Assembly (NCBI GenBank): GCA_964621215.1
Contig: CAZULF010000025.1
Span: forward strand, 1 to 23,567
DNA: 23,567 nt
Reading direction: 5' to 3'
From: CAZULF01 sp964621215
Lineage (GTDB): Bacteria; Pseudomonadota; Gammaproteobacteria; UBA1113
Made by a program: the position numbers and the translations under genes. This document shows positions 23,123-23,567 of this stretch, in pieces. The number at the start of each line of letters is the position of its first letter. Position 1 is the first letter of the stretch. The notes below the pieces were generated by a model. The model was not told where the DNA came from. It ran no database searches and worked only from the letters and a program-made list of their open reading frames with translations.

Positions 23123-23567
23123 TAGTGCGCGCTGTCACGTTACAAGATTTTGATGCAGTATTTGAATTAATAAAACAATCACAAGGTAGATTAACGAGTT
23201 TACCTATCGACAAAGAAGCGATTACAAAAAAAATTGAACATTCATTTGCAAGCATAGAAAAAAAGGTGCAAATTCCTCATAATGAACTGTATTTTTTTGT
23301 GATGGAAGATTTGGAAAAAAATCAATTAGCAGGCTGCTGTGCTATCGATGCGGTAGTGGGTGTAGGAGAGCCGTCGTATTTTTATCATATTGCAAAATTA
23401 AAATGTATATCGCATCAATTAAATCATCAGCACACGTTAAAAATGCTTGAATTGAATAATGATTTTGATGGCGCTTCTGAGTTATGTAGTTTATTTCTTT
23501 TGCCTGAATATCGACAACGGGATTATGGCAAATTATTGTCATTGTCACGATTGATGTTTATCGCGCA
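23116..23567 (+). CDS. astA: Arginine N-succinyltransferase AstA, 3' end cut by window edge
   Basis: 150 codons are visible. The translation starts MLIVRAVTLQDFDAVFELIK and continues with GRLTSLPIDKEAI, LYFFVMEDLEKNQLAGCCAI, VGEPSYFYHIAKL, LNNDFDGASELCSLFL and YRQRDYGKLLSLSRLMFIA. These blocks match the order and spacing of AstA (E. coli GGGLTSLPAN, FVLEDSETGTVAGICAIE, SSELCTLFLDPDWR, GYLLSKSRFMFMA). AstA transfers succinate from succinyl-CoA to arginine, the first step of the ammonia-producing AST pathway. The ATG at 23116 has AAGGA 8 nt upstream and lies within the end of the M20 gene, so the two are very likely cotranscribed. The rest, and any astD/astB, would lie beyond the right edge. 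Confidence 0.93.
   Translation, partial: MLIVRAVTLQDFDAVFELIKQSQGRLTSLPIDKEAITKKIEHSFASIEKKVQIPHNELYFFVMEDLEKNQLAGCCAIDAVVGVGEPSYFYHIAKLKCISHQLNHQHTLKMLELNNDFDGASELCSLFLLPEYRQRDYGKLLSLSRLMFIA

Overview
This AT-rich window reads as a chromosomal segment of a gammaproteobacterium, most likely in or near the Legionellales (Legionella/Coxiella-like). The basis is family knowledge, not a search. It carries a Mip-type FKBP isomerase, two tandem beta-barrel proteins resembling the Legionella major outer membrane protein (MOMP) family, an RVSP-motif MFS permease common in intracellular Legionellales, AmpG, and ordinary gammaproteobacterial housekeeping genes (mlaA, tamAB, mutL, miaA, astA). Nothing indicates a phage, plasmid, CRISPR array, rRNA or tRNA.

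Layout. The left edge holds the 5' part of mlaA (minus strand), divergent from an MFS permease. A palindromic repeat follows, then mip with its own terminator. From about 2.85 to 8.84 kb lies a plus-strand run whose genes overlap: ampG, a large MscK/MscS-type channel, and a YadG/YadH-type ABC exporter pair. It meets tamB-tamA (minus strand, overlapping by 4 nt) at a palindromic junction. Divergent from tamA are a secreted S1/P1 nuclease with all nine zinc ligands and a self-processing P1 (DmpA/S58) peptidase. The minus-strand genes miaA and mutL, adjacent in many gammaproteobacteria, are here separated by a plus-strand block: two MOMP-like genes and a 109-aa protein of unknown function. The right end, divergent from mutL, has an M20 peptidase with carboxypeptidase G2-like metal-ligand spacing overlapping the start of astA (truncated by the window), which suggests an arginine succinyltransferase catabolic operon.

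The genes are dominated by envelope functions: phospholipid asymmetry (MlaA), barrel/AsmA-like envelope assembly (TamA/TamB), muropeptide recycling (AmpG), osmotic protection (MscK-like), surface folding and virulence-type isomerase (Mip) and major porin-like proteins.

The most unusual non-coding content is a family of modular palindromic repeats in most of the intergenic regions, especially between convergent gene ends. I call the modules R1 (starts GTAGCCTGGATG), R2 (113-bp fold-back) and R3 (CGTCGTCCCGCGG...GGATCCAG). They occur alone, as inverted pairs, and twice as the same ordered R1-R2-R3 composite. They provide stop codons to two genes, show a compensatory change in a stem, and one R3-bearing block is flanked by a 24-bp direct duplication that overlaps a promoter. 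Similar REP/MITE-like repeats are known in many bacteria; the modular order and junction behaviour are what deserve a second look. I found no clearly new defence or biosynthetic system.
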